The translations under genes were made by a program, and so were the position numbers. This document shows, piece by piece, positions 8,201 to 16,741 of a stretch of DNA of 64,000 nucleotides. The notes beneath the pieces were generated by a model. That model searched no databases, had not been told where the DNA came from, and worked only from the letters and a program-made list of their open reading frames with translations. Every line of letters starts with the position of its first letter. Positions within the stretch are counted from its first letter, which is position 1. This DNA is from Deltaproteobacteria bacterium (lineage in GTDB: Bacteria > UBA10199 > JACPAL01): assembly GCA_016180845.1 (NCBI GenBank), contig JACPAK010000001.1, forward strand, positions 737,707 through 801,706, written 5' to 3'.

Positions 8201-9519
8201 ATTCCGGTTCCCAAGTAGGTAATTCCCTCTAAACGACTCACCACCTGTTTGTTCAACATCCGCCAGCTATCATAAACGATGGCAGGCTTCCGCAACCGCT
8301 TCGCAATTTCATGCATATCCCAATTGCGATAGGAGCGGTGATTATTGGCAATGAGGAGCAGATCGACTTGATCAGCGCCTTCCGGCATATTGACCGGTGT
8401 TATACCTAATTTTTGAATCTCTTTGTGCGAGACGACGGGATCATACCCTTTGATATGAGGTGTGTGTTTTCCCACTTCCTCCAGGAGCCACAGGGATGTT
8501 GAATCTCTCAGGTCAGCGGTTTCCGGGTCCCCTTTGAAAGCAAATCCTGCCAACAGGACGGTTGCATTATTCAAGTTTTTACCGATTTTTCTCATCTCTT
8601 GATCAAGTCGAGTGATGATCCGTCGGGGCATCTCTTCATTGATCTTTCTTGCGGATGAAATCAGTTCGGGAGAATATCCGGCTTCCTTGGAAAAATGGAT
8701 CAGGATGTGAGGATCTTTCGACAGGCAGGCGCCCCCCACACCGGGTGATGGAACAGGGATATTGTTTCGTGGATAATGAACGTTGGCAGAGCGGATGACC
8801 TCAGTGGCATCTAAATTAAGTTTTTCTGCGATGGAGGCTATTTCGTTTGCGTAGGCAAACCGCACATCCCGATAGCTGTTATCAATGATCTTTACAAACT
8901 CCGAGGCCTCTAGGGAAGAACTGGTAATAAGAGTTGGTGTCAAGCGATGAAAAAAGGCACTCGCCATATCCACGCACTTGGGGGACAGACCGCCAACGAT
9001 TTGAGGATTTTCTCTCAGCTCAACGAGTGCCTTGCCCTCAATGGTGCGTTCAGGTGTAAAGGCCACATGGAAATCAATGCCTGCTTTGAGTGAGGAATGG
9101 TATTCAAGAGCTGGTATGACTTTTGCGCGGGTTGTTCCAACCGGAATTGTGGATCGGAGACAGACAAGGCTCCCTTTTTTCAGATGTCGACCCACATCCG
9201 CCACAACATGATCAATATACTGGAGATTAGGAATCTTTTGACCCTTAAGGAGTGGTGTCCCTACCGAAATAATATAAATAGTAAAAGAGGTCGCTGGCAT
9301 TTGGTTAACAATTTTGAGTCTCTTTTCCTTGAGTTGTTCTTTCAGGCGTGACTGGAGGTTTTCTTCATGAAAGTGGGGAATTCCATCGTTAAGAGAACGC
9401 ACAACATCCTCATTTGTTTCCACGCCGGTCACATCATAACCGACATCTGCAAGAGCTACGGCGAGGGTCAAACCGACGTAACCCATTCCCATGACACAAA
9501 CTTTGGTTTCGTCATTCAT
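8197..9519 (-). CDS. Nucleotide-sugar 6-dehydrogenase (UDP-ManNAc/UDP-Glc dehydrogenase family)
   Basis: 440 residues with the three-part layout of UDP-glucose/GDP-mannose dehydrogenases. The N-terminal Rossmann motif is GMGYVGL (11-17), the central domain has the catalytic Cys in GVGGACLSKDP, and the C-terminal domain has GFAFKGDPETADLRDS. It would oxidise C6 of a UDP-hexose to a uronate with two NAD. The length and motif style are close to WecC-type UDP-ManNAc dehydrogenases, and a WecB-like epimerase lies in the same operon at 30669-31790, so ManNAcA is the favoured product. GGAG precedes the ATG at 9519. Confidence 0.85.
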   Translation of the reverse strand: MNDETKVCVMGMGYVGLTLAVALADVGYDVTGVETNEDVVRSLNDGIPHFHEENLQSRLKEQLKEKRLKIVNQMPATSFTIYIISVGTPLLKGQKIPNLQYIDHVVADVGRHLKKGSLVCLRSTIPVGTTRAKVIPALEYHSSLKAGIDFHVAFTPERTIEGKALVELRENPQIVGGLSPKCVDMASAFFHRLTPTLITSSSLEASEFVKIIDNSYRDVRFAYANEIASIAEKLNLDATEVIRSANVHYPRNNIPVPSPGVGGACLSKDPHILIHFSKEAGYSPELISSARKINEEMPRRIITRLDQEMRKIGKNLNNATVLLAGFAFKGDPETADLRDSTSLWLLEEVGKHTPHIKGYDPVVSHKEIQKLGITPVNMPEGADQVDLLLIANNHRSYRNWDMHEIAKRLRKPAIVYDSWRMLNKQVVSRLEGITYLGTGI

Positions 9520-10381
9520 TGGGGCTCTCCTTTAGGTAGGCTTGTAGGGCCTCTTTCCACGGTCTCAGGTTCGGGAGACCTAAGGAATTGAGGCGTTTGC
9601 TTTCCAGAACAGAATAGGGAGGTCGGACAGCCGGGCGACGATAGTCCTGATAGCTGATAGGCTGGACCTGCACCTCCATTTTTCTTTGGCGAAAGATCTC
9701 CTCGGCAAAATCCATCCAGGAGCATAAGCCACTATTGGTCAAATGGTAGAGGCCAAAGGCCTCTGTTTGAAGGAGAGGAAAGATACCTGTCGCAAGATCT
9801 TTCGTATACGTTGGATTGACAATTTGGTCTGTGACGACAGAAACTTTTCCTTCCCGTCCTTTTTTAAGGAAAAGTTCTACAATGTTTGTGCCTTTCACAC
9901 TGCTTTTTGAGAGACCATAGAGACCGGAAGAGCGGACAATAAAATGACGTGGGGCTATCATCTGGACAAAGTATTCACCCAACAGTTTTGACAAGCCGTA
10001 ATTGTTCAAGGGGTTTGGTAAATCCTCTTCTGTATAGGGAAGTCCTTTCTTGCCATCAAAGACATAGTCCGTGCTGATGGATACCAATACGGCATTCTGA
10101 TCTCGACAGGTCTCTGCCAGATTTTTGACTGCAAAGGCATTTACTTCAAACGCCTCGCGCCATTCTTCTTCACACTTATCGACATTCAAGAACGCAGCTG
10201 TGTTGATCACGAAATCCGGTTTGAGTTCACGGACAGCTTTCTGGACGGCGCTGTAATCCTTCAGCTCAAGATCGGCATGGGTCATTGGAATCATTTTAAA
10301 AGAGGCAGGTGCTACTTTTAAGAGATCTTGTCCCAGTTGACCGTTGGCACCGAGCAGGAGAATTTTCTTCTGGGCATTCAT
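9512..10381 (-). CDS. rmlD: dTDP-4-dehydrorhamnose reductase
   Basis: 289 residues. GANGQLGQDL near the N-terminus is the RmlD cofactor motif, STDYVFDG carries the catalytic Thr/Asp region, and the Tyr-Lys pair is in YGLSKLLGE. It completes dTDP-L-rhamnose with RmlA, RmlB and the RmlC-like protein, although it sits 6 kb upstream of those genes in the operon. It overlaps the flanking genes by 4 and 8 bases. The spread of the rml genes across the operon, with dideoxy-sugar genes between, fits both branches sharing dTDP-4-keto-6-deoxyglucose. Confidence 0.92.
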   Translation of the reverse strand: MNAQKKILLLGANGQLGQDLLKVAPASFKMIPMTHADLELKDYSAVQKAVRELKPDFVINTAAFLNVDKCEEEWREAFEVNAFAVKNLAETCRDQNAVLVSISTDYVFDGKKGLPYTEEDLPNPLNNYGLSKLLGEYFVQMIAPRHFIVRSSGLYGLSKSSVKGTNIVELFLKKGREGKVSVVTDQIVNPTYTKDLATGIFPLLQTEAFGLYHLTNSGLCSWMDFAEEIFRQRKMEVQVQPISYQDYRRPAVRPPYSVLESKRLNSLGLPNLRPWKEALQAYLKESPNE

Positions 10382-11940
10382 GATTTGTTGAGGGATTGAG
10401 ATAACCGATAAAGCGAGACTGAGAGAGGTTTTTTGTCAAAGTTGCCCAATGGCAACTCCATCATCAGTGAACAGTGAAATTGGGTCTGGCAGATCTTTTC
10501 GAAGACTTGTGATTCTAAACGGGGATTGCCCCATTTTTCCAAGAGAAGAAAATCAGGGTTCCACTGAGCAACAATGGTGGGGAGAGTATCCGTATGAAAG
10601 CTTCTTATGTAGGTCGATTTGATTTCAGGTTGTCGCAACAAGAGGAAAGCCGAATCAACAGTGAGTATGACAGGCCCGTTTGGGCTCTTTTCAGATTTTA
10701 CCGCTTCTGCAATGCGCGATGATGTCTCATGAAGACGACCTATTTCTTCCGCAAAGAGCCACCGTTGGTGTTTGAAGAGATCCGCGCTGATCATCAGGAG
10801 GAGAAGCAGTAACGCAAGGGTCCTAGGTGCCTTTTTTTGTTGTTGAGCAAGAAGAAGAGACAGAGACAGGGTAGCAAAATAAATGACAGGAAGGAGGAAT
10901 AATATAACTGATTGGACACCCACGCCCCCAACACAGTTAACCGTTCCCAAAAGAAATGGCATCAGGATGAACCAACTCCCCATCACAATGGAAAAGGGTA
11001 AAATCTGTTTCGAGGGGAAGGACGACCTACGCAAGAGGCGAACAAAATAGCCCCAGCCACAAAAAGCGGTTGCCCAGATGAGCAGTAGACCTCCGCCCTT
11101 AATGGCATAACGGGCATACGATTTGGGAAGTTCAATAGCCCATTTTAAAGAAGGATGGAAATAACCTTGAATGGCCGACTGGGCATCATAGGCAGAAATA
11201 TTCCACCAGACCCCTTTCGCGGGTGCCAGATATACAGCGTTGTAAATCTCATAAGGGATAATAAATCCTGCAGTAAAACTAATCAGGAGAGGGTTCCAGA
11301 GCACCCTGGGCCAGTTCAATTTGTAATGCCACCGGTGAGTTGCCAGACAGGCTAAAATGCCGATCGGGAAGAAAAAAAGAGAAGTTTCTTTCACGGTTCC
11401 AATGACGGCAACAAACAGGCCTGCCAACAAGCTCCAGAAGATGCTTTGTCGTTCCAGGGCATAAGATAAGGAGAGACAAAAAAGGGCTGCTGGCAGAAGG
11501 ACGACCGGATAAGGTGAAGCGAATTTTGACCACATGACAAACGGGTAATTGATGGCAGCCAAGAGGCCGAACAAAAGAATAAAAGTTGCAGAGGTCCTTT
11601 TCCAGAGAAAGGCGAGGAGAAGAAAGAAAGAAATCATGACCGCTGTGACCGAGGCAAGACGTGCCGAAAAAAGGTTGGGATCAAAAAGATTAAAAAATGC
11701 AGCAACCCACTGTTGGTACCCTCTAATGGTCCAGCCGAGATAATAGGTTCCGGGAAGCTGCCATTCTCCAAGGCGAACCTTGTGAAAGGCGCTTAACTGA
11801 TACCCACCCTCATCGAGGAGAAAGGCGCCTGTTGGGCCCAAATCATTATAAGGGAGATCGTCTGAGAGTCGGTAAATTCTGAGGCCGAAAGCCAACAAGA
11901 CGATGCCGGCCAAAACAATGATCTGTAGTTTTTTAGACAC
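10378..11940 (-). CDS. GT-C/PMT-like integral membrane glycosyltransferase
   Basis: 520 residues starting at GTG 11940. An N-terminal helix is followed by a large first external loop with acidic residues (LLDEGGYQLSAFHK), then about ten hydrophobic segments and a soluble C-terminal domain. This matches the topology of GT39/GT83-type enzymes that take sugars from polyprenyl phosphates on the periplasmic side. It follows a GT2 synthase (11962-12738) that may supply its donor. Family membership rests on topology and the acidic loop; no specific motif fixes the substrate. Confidence 0.65.
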   Translation of the reverse strand: MSKKLQIIVLAGIVLLAFGLRIYRLSDDLPYNDLGPTGAFLLDEGGYQLSAFHKVRLGEWQLPGTYYLGWTIRGYQQWVAAFFNLFDPNLFSARLASVTAVMISFFLLLAFLWKRTSATFILLFGLLAAINYPFVMWSKFASPYPVVLLPAALFCLSLSYALERQSIFWSLLAGLFVAVIGTVKETSLFFFPIGILACLATHRWHYKLNWPRVLWNPLLISFTAGFIIPYEIYNAVYLAPAKGVWWNISAYDAQSAIQGYFHPSLKWAIELPKSYARYAIKGGGLLLIWATAFCGWGYFVRLLRRSSFPSKQILPFSIVMGSWFILMPFLLGTVNCVGGVGVQSVILFLLPVIYFATLSLSLLLAQQQKKAPRTLALLLLLLMISADLFKHQRWLFAEEIGRLHETSSRIAEAVKSEKSPNGPVILTVDSAFLLLRQPEIKSTYIRSFHTDTLPTIVAQWNPDFLLLEKWGNPRLESQVFEKICQTQFHCSLMMELPLGNFDKKPLSVSLYRLSQSLNKS

Positions 11941-11961
11941 GATATTCTTTAAAAATAGAAA

Positions 11962-12738
11962 TTATTCGAAAAGAGAAAAGTGAAGCCAACCACGTTTATG
12001 GAGGAAATATTTCAGTGTGACCATCAATATGTTCAAACCATAGACAACGCTTCTCTTGAAGCTAACGGAAGAGGAATCCTTTGCATAGCGGGTGATGACC
12101 GGGATCTCATGGATCTTGAATCCCTTCATCATCAGTTGGGCAATGATCTCGTTATCAAAAATAAAGTCATCTGAATTGGCCTGAAAATTGATCGCCTCAA
12201 GGGCCTTCCGATGAAACGCACGGTACCCCGTGTGAAATTCCGAGTAATGGGTTCCGAAGACAAAATTCTGTATAGCGGTCAGGGATTTATTAAAAATAAA
12301 TTTATAGAGAGGCATTCCTCCCTTGAGAGGGTCACCCAACATACGGGAGGCGAACACGACCTTCGCCTTCCCTTCGGCAATAGGACGGACTAATTCCGGA
12401 ACAATAGCCGGATCATACTGGTAATCCGGATGAAGCATCACAATAATGTCCATCCCCTGTCTTAGGGCGTCGGTGTAACAAGTTTTCTGGTTTCCCCCGT
12501 AACCTTTATTTTTTTCATGAACAATTGTTCTGATCCCGAGAAGTTTGGCTATTTCAACGGTGTCATCGTAACTCGCATCGTCGACAAGAAGCATTTCATC
12601 AACAGATCCTGGTGGGATCGCACGATAGGTGCGAACGAGTGTGCTCGCGGCATTGTAAGCGGGCATGACGACGCAGACCTTTGACTTCTTTTGGGGAATC
12701 GGTTCAGGAAAAATTTGTTTTTTCAATGCCTCACTCAT
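11962..12738 (-). CDS. GT2 family glycosyltransferase, polyprenyl-phosphate-sugar-synthase-like
   Basis: 258 residues if started at ATG 12738, which overlaps the NeuB-like gene stop by 8 bases; a start 48 bases further upstream is open but less likely. Visible GT2 features are VVMPAYNA, LLVDDASYDDT and the HPDYQYDP metal-site region, with a basic amphipathic C-terminus lacking clear membrane helices. The HTGYRAFHRKALEAI stretch is typical of undecaprenyl-phosphate/dolichyl-phosphate sugar synthases. It is the second such enzyme of the operon and could serve a different GT-C partner from the one at 4314-5060. Confidence 0.82.
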   Translation of the reverse strand: MSEALKKQIFPEPIPQKKSKVCVVMPAYNAASTLVRTYRAIPPGSVDEMLLVDDASYDDTVEIAKLLGIRTIVHEKNKGYGGNQKTCYTDALRQGMDIIVMLHPDYQYDPAIVPELVRPIAEGKAKVVFASRMLGDPLKGGMPLYKFIFNKSLTAIQNFVFGTHYSEFHTGYRAFHRKALEAINFQANSDDFIFDNEIIAQLMMKGFKIHEIPVITRYAKDSSSVSFKRSVVYGLNILMVTLKYFLHKRGWLHFSLFE

Positions 12739-14272
12739 GGAGGGTTCCGTTCTCCTGATAGAAGTAATATCTCCCCCAGTTTTCAAGCTGTGTCTTCCTC
12801 TCCTCCCGTTTCATGGAGGCGATGGTTTTGTCCTCGTAAAAGGAGTCGTCGTTAAAGGCTGTCGTTGAGATTTCCTCAAAAATCACGCCTGTTCTTGTAC
12901 TGAAACTATGCCAAACACCGGCTTGAACAAGGTAGAGATCCCCTGGATATAGAGTTTTCTTAACCCCCTCCGCTTCGATCTCTAGCTCTCCCCAGAGGAC
13001 CTGAAAGGTTTCCTCTTTCCTTTTATGGAAATGATTCGGATGTGCCTGATGAGGAAGTTGAATAACCAATTTCTTGCAATAACTTCTATTGATCACAGTG
13101 ATCAGAATGGCTCCAAATTCTCGAAATCGCTCGACACCATAATGATGTGACATCTCAATGTAGAACTCACGCCCAATCGGTATCTTCGCCTCATTGAGCA
13201 TCCCCTTGATCTCATGAATCATTGAATAAATGATTTCCTTCCGTGTGGGCGTTTCACTAACAAGATGGGTTGCAAGGGGCTGGTTTTTTTCATAGTCGGC
13301 ATCTGCAATAATTCCCTCACGCCACACCTCACTCTTGAGCTGCTTTTCCTGCAAGGGCATGGCAAAGAAGACATCCTCTGCTTTGACCGATTGTCCTTTT
13401 CTTATCGGGGTCCGAGCATAGACCCCTCTCTTTAAGGTATTCAGGTCAGCTTCCTCTTCACGCGTGATCGGTCTTCGGGTACGTGCGCCACAGATTTCAA
13501 CAGCCTTGCGATAGGCCTCAAGCCATTTCCTTATCTGTTCGGGAGTTGCTGAGTAGGAATTGATCTTATGTTTATCCGTGGGAATCGCGACATGTTTTTC
13601 AAAAAGTCTAGCCCCTTTTGCATAAGCAACAACGACTGGAGTGGGATCATCTGGGGCTTCATGTGTCGAGAAACCGATAGGGACCCCAGAATATCTATTT
13701 TTCATTGTCTCGATCTGGTTCAGATAGAGGTCTTTATGGGGTGTTGGATAACTGCTGACACAGTGCATGAGAGCGAAGTTGACACCTCGATGGTTAAAAA
13801 AACTAACAAGCTTATCAATATCAGCGATTTCCAGACCGCCTGTGGAGCAGATTACTGGCTTTCCTGTTTGCGAAACTTTTTCAAGAAGTGGCCAGTCTTT
13901 TGCTGAACAACTTCCAATTTTGATGATCTCTATACCTTGTCTGACAATATGATCGACTGAGGTCTCGTCAAAGGGGGTACAGATCGTGACGAGTCCTCGT
14001 TTACGGACTTCATCGAAGAGGGTCTTGAATTGATCTTGAGAGAGCCGGGTCGAGAGGAAACGAGGAATATGCTTATTCGTGGAACCTGACTGGTGATCTG
14101 GATGAATGAAGGTATCCAGGTCACGAAACTGAAACTTAAAGGCCCCCCGAACATCGGCATGATAGGCCTCCTTTGCCACTTCATTGATGATCCTCAATCC
14201 ATGCTCAAGATCACCTTGGTGATTATTAGCCATTTCGAAGATGAAAAGGCCGTCGAAATTGTATTTGCTCAT
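12731..14272 (-). CDS. NeuB-family nonulosonate synthase fused to SAF and C-terminal cupin domains
   Basis: 513 residues in three parts. Residues 1-270 are a NeuB/SpsE TIM barrel (EMANNHQGD, HCVSSYPTP at about 170-178, FEKHVAI) that condenses a hexosamine with phosphoenolpyruvate. Residues 282-340 are an SAF/antifreeze-like lid (KRGVYARTPIRKGQ). Residues 370-480 form a cupin with metal ligands in HFHKRKEE (414-421) and H455. The usual NeuB is about 340 residues, so the cupin is an extra domain. GGAGG lies seven bases before the ATG. It probably makes a sialic-acid-like sugar that the NeuA fusion (28250-30091) activates. The cupin may isomerise a substrate or a downstream sugar. Confidence 0.88.
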   Translation of the reverse strand: MSKYNFDGLFIFEMANNHQGDLEHGLRIINEVAKEAYHADVRGAFKFQFRDLDTFIHPDHQSGSTNKHIPRFLSTRLSQDQFKTLFDEVRKRGLVTICTPFDETSVDHIVRQGIEIIKIGSCSAKDWPLLEKVSQTGKPVICSTGGLEIADIDKLVSFFNHRGVNFALMHCVSSYPTPHKDLYLNQIETMKNRYSGVPIGFSTHEAPDDPTPVVVAYAKGARLFEKHVAIPTDKHKINSYSATPEQIRKWLEAYRKAVEICGARTRRPITREEEADLNTLKRGVYARTPIRKGQSVKAEDVFFAMPLQEKQLKSEVWREGIIADADYEKNQPLATHLVSETPTRKEIIYSMIHEIKGMLNEAKIPIGREFYIEMSHHYGVERFREFGAILITVINRSYCKKLVIQLPHQAHPNHFHKRKEETFQVLWGELEIEAEGVKKTLYPGDLYLVQAGVWHSFSTRTGVIFEEISTTAFNDDSFYEDKTIASMKREERKTQLENWGRYYFYQENGTLHE

Positions 14273-14315
14273 CGTCTACCTCCTCTTTGGTTCTCCAACG
14301 GGCTAGCAGCTTAGC

Positions 14316-15254
14316 TCACTGAGAGTCAATATAAGTCTGCATTTCCTTGGATGATTTTTTCTCAAGTTTTTTAGCAATGGCGAGAATCGAATAACCAATT
14401 AAAACCTTGCCGGTTGTCAGGTAATTAATCGTATTGGAGAGCGGAACAAGCAATCTCTTGAGTAAATCCTTTACAACAAAGCCTAATTTCCCTGAGAAAA
14501 CGGCCGGGGCATGTCTCATAAGAGTTGTTTGATAACCTGCCTTAGCAAGCATTTTTTTCAAAGTTCCTGGAGAAAAGGCGGTTAAGTGCAGTGGGGCATC
14601 AAAGGCAACAAGGGGCGGGGGTTTTTTCTCAATAAGAAACGGATCACTTTTCCCAAGCCACTGGCGAAGGCGTCCCACAAGAAGATGTAAAAAGAGATTT
14701 GGGACGATGATCACGAGCAAGCCGTCGTCTTTTAATTGACGATGAATCTCCTCGAGAACCACAAAAGGGTTTTTTAAATGTTCCAGAACGTTCGACAAGA
14801 TACAAATGTCGAAATTTTGTTGAGAACCATACTGTTTTCTGAATTCATCTTGTGTCCCAACAAATATTTCCAAACCGTAAACTTTTTCGGCATGTTCAAC
14901 TCCCTTCCCACGGCTGATTTCCCACCCCACTGTGCGGTGACCCTTTTGCTTGAAGAAAGATAAAAGCTGTCCATTTCCACAACCAATATCAAGAACAGAA
15001 CCGTTCGACTTAAGAGAAGAAACAATTTTGAGAATTTTCCGGTTAAAATCTGCTTCGCCATTTTGCCATTGATGATCCAAATAATACTCAGCATAACGAT
15101 GTTCCAATTCTTCAGTAGACGGTTGTGGGTTGACATAGTAAAGGTTACATTCAAGGCAACGGACAAAGGTGTAGCCAGAGACTTCAACAGCCACTTTGGA
15201 CCGCTCTGAACGGCAAATTTGGCAAGGAATTGATTCTATTTGGTTGACACCCAT
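14316..15254 (-). CDS. Class I SAM-dependent methyltransferase with N-terminal CxxC pairs
   Basis: 312 residues. It begins with two CxxC pairs (CQIC and CLEC) followed by YYVNPQPS, then motif I LDIGCGNGQLL near residue 85 and LSNVLEHLKNP. This is the same architecture as the protein at 3367-4326 and common among polysaccharide-cluster methyltransferases. It overlaps the hldE stop by 19 bases. The acceptor is unknown. The C-terminal third contains a hydrophobic segment (KVLIGYSILAIA) that may bring it to the membrane. Confidence 0.82.
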   Translation of the reverse strand: MGVNQIESIPCQICRSERSKVAVEVSGYTFVRCLECNLYYVNPQPSTEELEHRYAEYYLDHQWQNGEADFNRKILKIVSSLKSNGSVLDIGCGNGQLLSFFKQKGHRTVGWEISRGKGVEHAEKVYGLEIFVGTQDEFRKQYGSQQNFDICILSNVLEHLKNPFVVLEEIHRQLKDDGLLVIIVPNLFLHLLVGRLRQWLGKSDPFLIEKKPPPLVAFDAPLHLTAFSPGTLKKMLAKAGYQTTLMRHAPAVFSGKLGFVVKDLLKRLLVPLSNTINYLTTGKVLIGYSILAIAKKLEKKSSKEMQTYIDSQ

Positions 15255-16732
15255 TTGTTTTTCTCTTCTTGTATCGACTGAATTCTTCCTAATATTTCTG
15301 ATGTTGAGTGGTTATCAATAAAAGGGACTGTTTCAACGCTCCCACCAATCGAGCGGACAAAATCGCTACCGACGATCTTCTTTGGATCGTAATCCCCCCC
15401 TTTCACTAAAAGATCCGGACGGAGGTTCCGAATAAGAAGATCCGGCGTGAGTTCATCAAAAATAGTTACGTAATCGACATAGGCCAATGCCGAAAGAACT
15501 TGAGCCCGGTCCTGTTGCTTTTGGATAGGCCGTCCATTTCCTTTGAGTTTTTTTACAGATTGGTCGCTATTGAGCCCGACGATCAAAACATCCCCTTTCC
15601 CCTTTGCCTTTTCGAGGACGGAGAGATGACCCGGATGAATAAGATCAAAGCAGCCATTGGTAAAGACGACCCTTTTCCCTTTCTTTTGCAACTCTTGGAC
15701 AAGAGTTGACAATTCTTCTTTCAGTTTAATCTTCTGATGGAAGAGGTTTGGCCCAGTTGTTGATTCAATAAGCTCATTGGGGGTCGCTGTAGCGGCCCCA
15801 AGTTTCCCGACGACAATCCCGGCTGCGGTGTTTGCAAGTTCTGCCGTCTTGCGGAGAGGGAATCCCATTCCGATTCCGAGTCCCAAGAAGGCCAGGACAG
15901 TATCTCCCGCTCCAGTGACATCAAAGACCTCCTTTGCCATGGCGGGAACATAACAGGATTTAGTATTTCTCTCAAAGAGGGTCATGCCCTCTTTACCTCG
16001 GGTTATCAGAATAGCATTGGCTCCCGTTTCTCTGAGGAGTTTGCGACCCGCCTTTTCTACATCAGATTCATTTCGGATAGGAAAACCAACTGCCTGTTCT
16101 GCTTCCCTGGTATTAGGGGTTATGAGAAAGCAGCCTCTATAGATCTTGTAATCATATCCTTTAGGATCAATGAGAAGTGGGACTTCATGTTTTGCAGCGG
16201 ATTTAATGAGATGAGAGAGAACCTTCGGGGTTAAAATTCCTTTTCCATAATCAGAGGCAAGGACAACATCGCACTGATCAATCATCTGATCCACTTTCTT
16301 CAAGATTTGGTTTTCCCACTGAGGTGAGATGGCTTCAGCTTTTTCTCGGTCAATTCGGAGGAGATGCTGTGAACCGGCAAGAACTCTGGTTTTGATTCCA
16401 ACAGGGCGGTCCGGATCCGTTAAGATTCCATCAAGGGGGACCCCTAACCTCGTGAGCTCCTTGCGGGCAAAATCATCGTAAGCACCCTTGCCAAATATCG
16501 TGACAACAACAATTTTCGGTTCATAGGGGATTAGATTTTTTAGGACGTTTCCAGCACCGCCAAATGTTCGTTCTTCCTTTGAGACAGAGACGACGGGGAC
16601 AGGTGCCTCCGGAGAAATCCGATTTGTTTCCCCCCAAAGGTAACAATCGACCATAAAGTCGCCAATGAGCAGCAGCTTCAGTTTTCGTGCTCGTTCGATA
16701 AATCGAATAAGTTCATCTGATGTAAAGCTCAT
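15236..16732 (-). CDS. hldE: Bifunctional D-beta-D-heptose 7-phosphate kinase / 1-phosphate adenylyltransferase
   Basis: 498 residues. The N-terminal two thirds is a PfkB-type kinase (GGAGNVLKNL near 56, DVTGAGDTVLAF near 268 with the catalytic Asp). The C-terminal third is a cytidylyltransferase-like domain with GCFDLIHPGHLSVL near 360. It phosphorylates heptose-7-phosphate and later adenylates heptose-1-phosphate in ADP-L-glycero-D-manno-heptose synthesis. Partners GmhA (30088-30672) and HldD (31797-32735) are in the same operon; no GmhB phosphatase is recognisable in the window. Length and both active sites look intact. Confidence 0.95.
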   Translation of the reverse strand: MSFTSDELIRFIERARKLKLLLIGDFMVDCYLWGETNRISPEAPVPVVSVSKEERTFGGAGNVLKNLIPYEPKIVVVTIFGKGAYDDFARKELTRLGVPLDGILTDPDRPVGIKTRVLAGSQHLLRIDREKAEAISPQWENQILKKVDQMIDQCDVVLASDYGKGILTPKVLSHLIKSAAKHEVPLLIDPKGYDYKIYRGCFLITPNTREAEQAVGFPIRNESDVEKAGRKLLRETGANAILITRGKEGMTLFERNTKSCYVPAMAKEVFDVTGAGDTVLAFLGLGIGMGFPLRKTAELANTAAGIVVGKLGAATATPNELIESTTGPNLFHQKIKLKEELSTLVQELQKKGKRVVFTNGCFDLIHPGHLSVLEKAKGKGDVLIVGLNSDQSVKKLKGNGRPIQKQQDRAQVLSALAYVDYVTIFDELTPDLLIRNLRPDLLVKGGDYDPKKIVGSDFVRSIGGSVETVPFIDNHSTSEILGRIQSIQEEKNKWVSTK

Positions 16733-16741
16733 ATTAAATCT

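Noticed and set aside
14786-14793. A GAACGTTC palindrome as a further operator site
   Set aside because: It lies in the middle of a methyltransferase coding region with no promoter nearby, so chance is the simplest reading.
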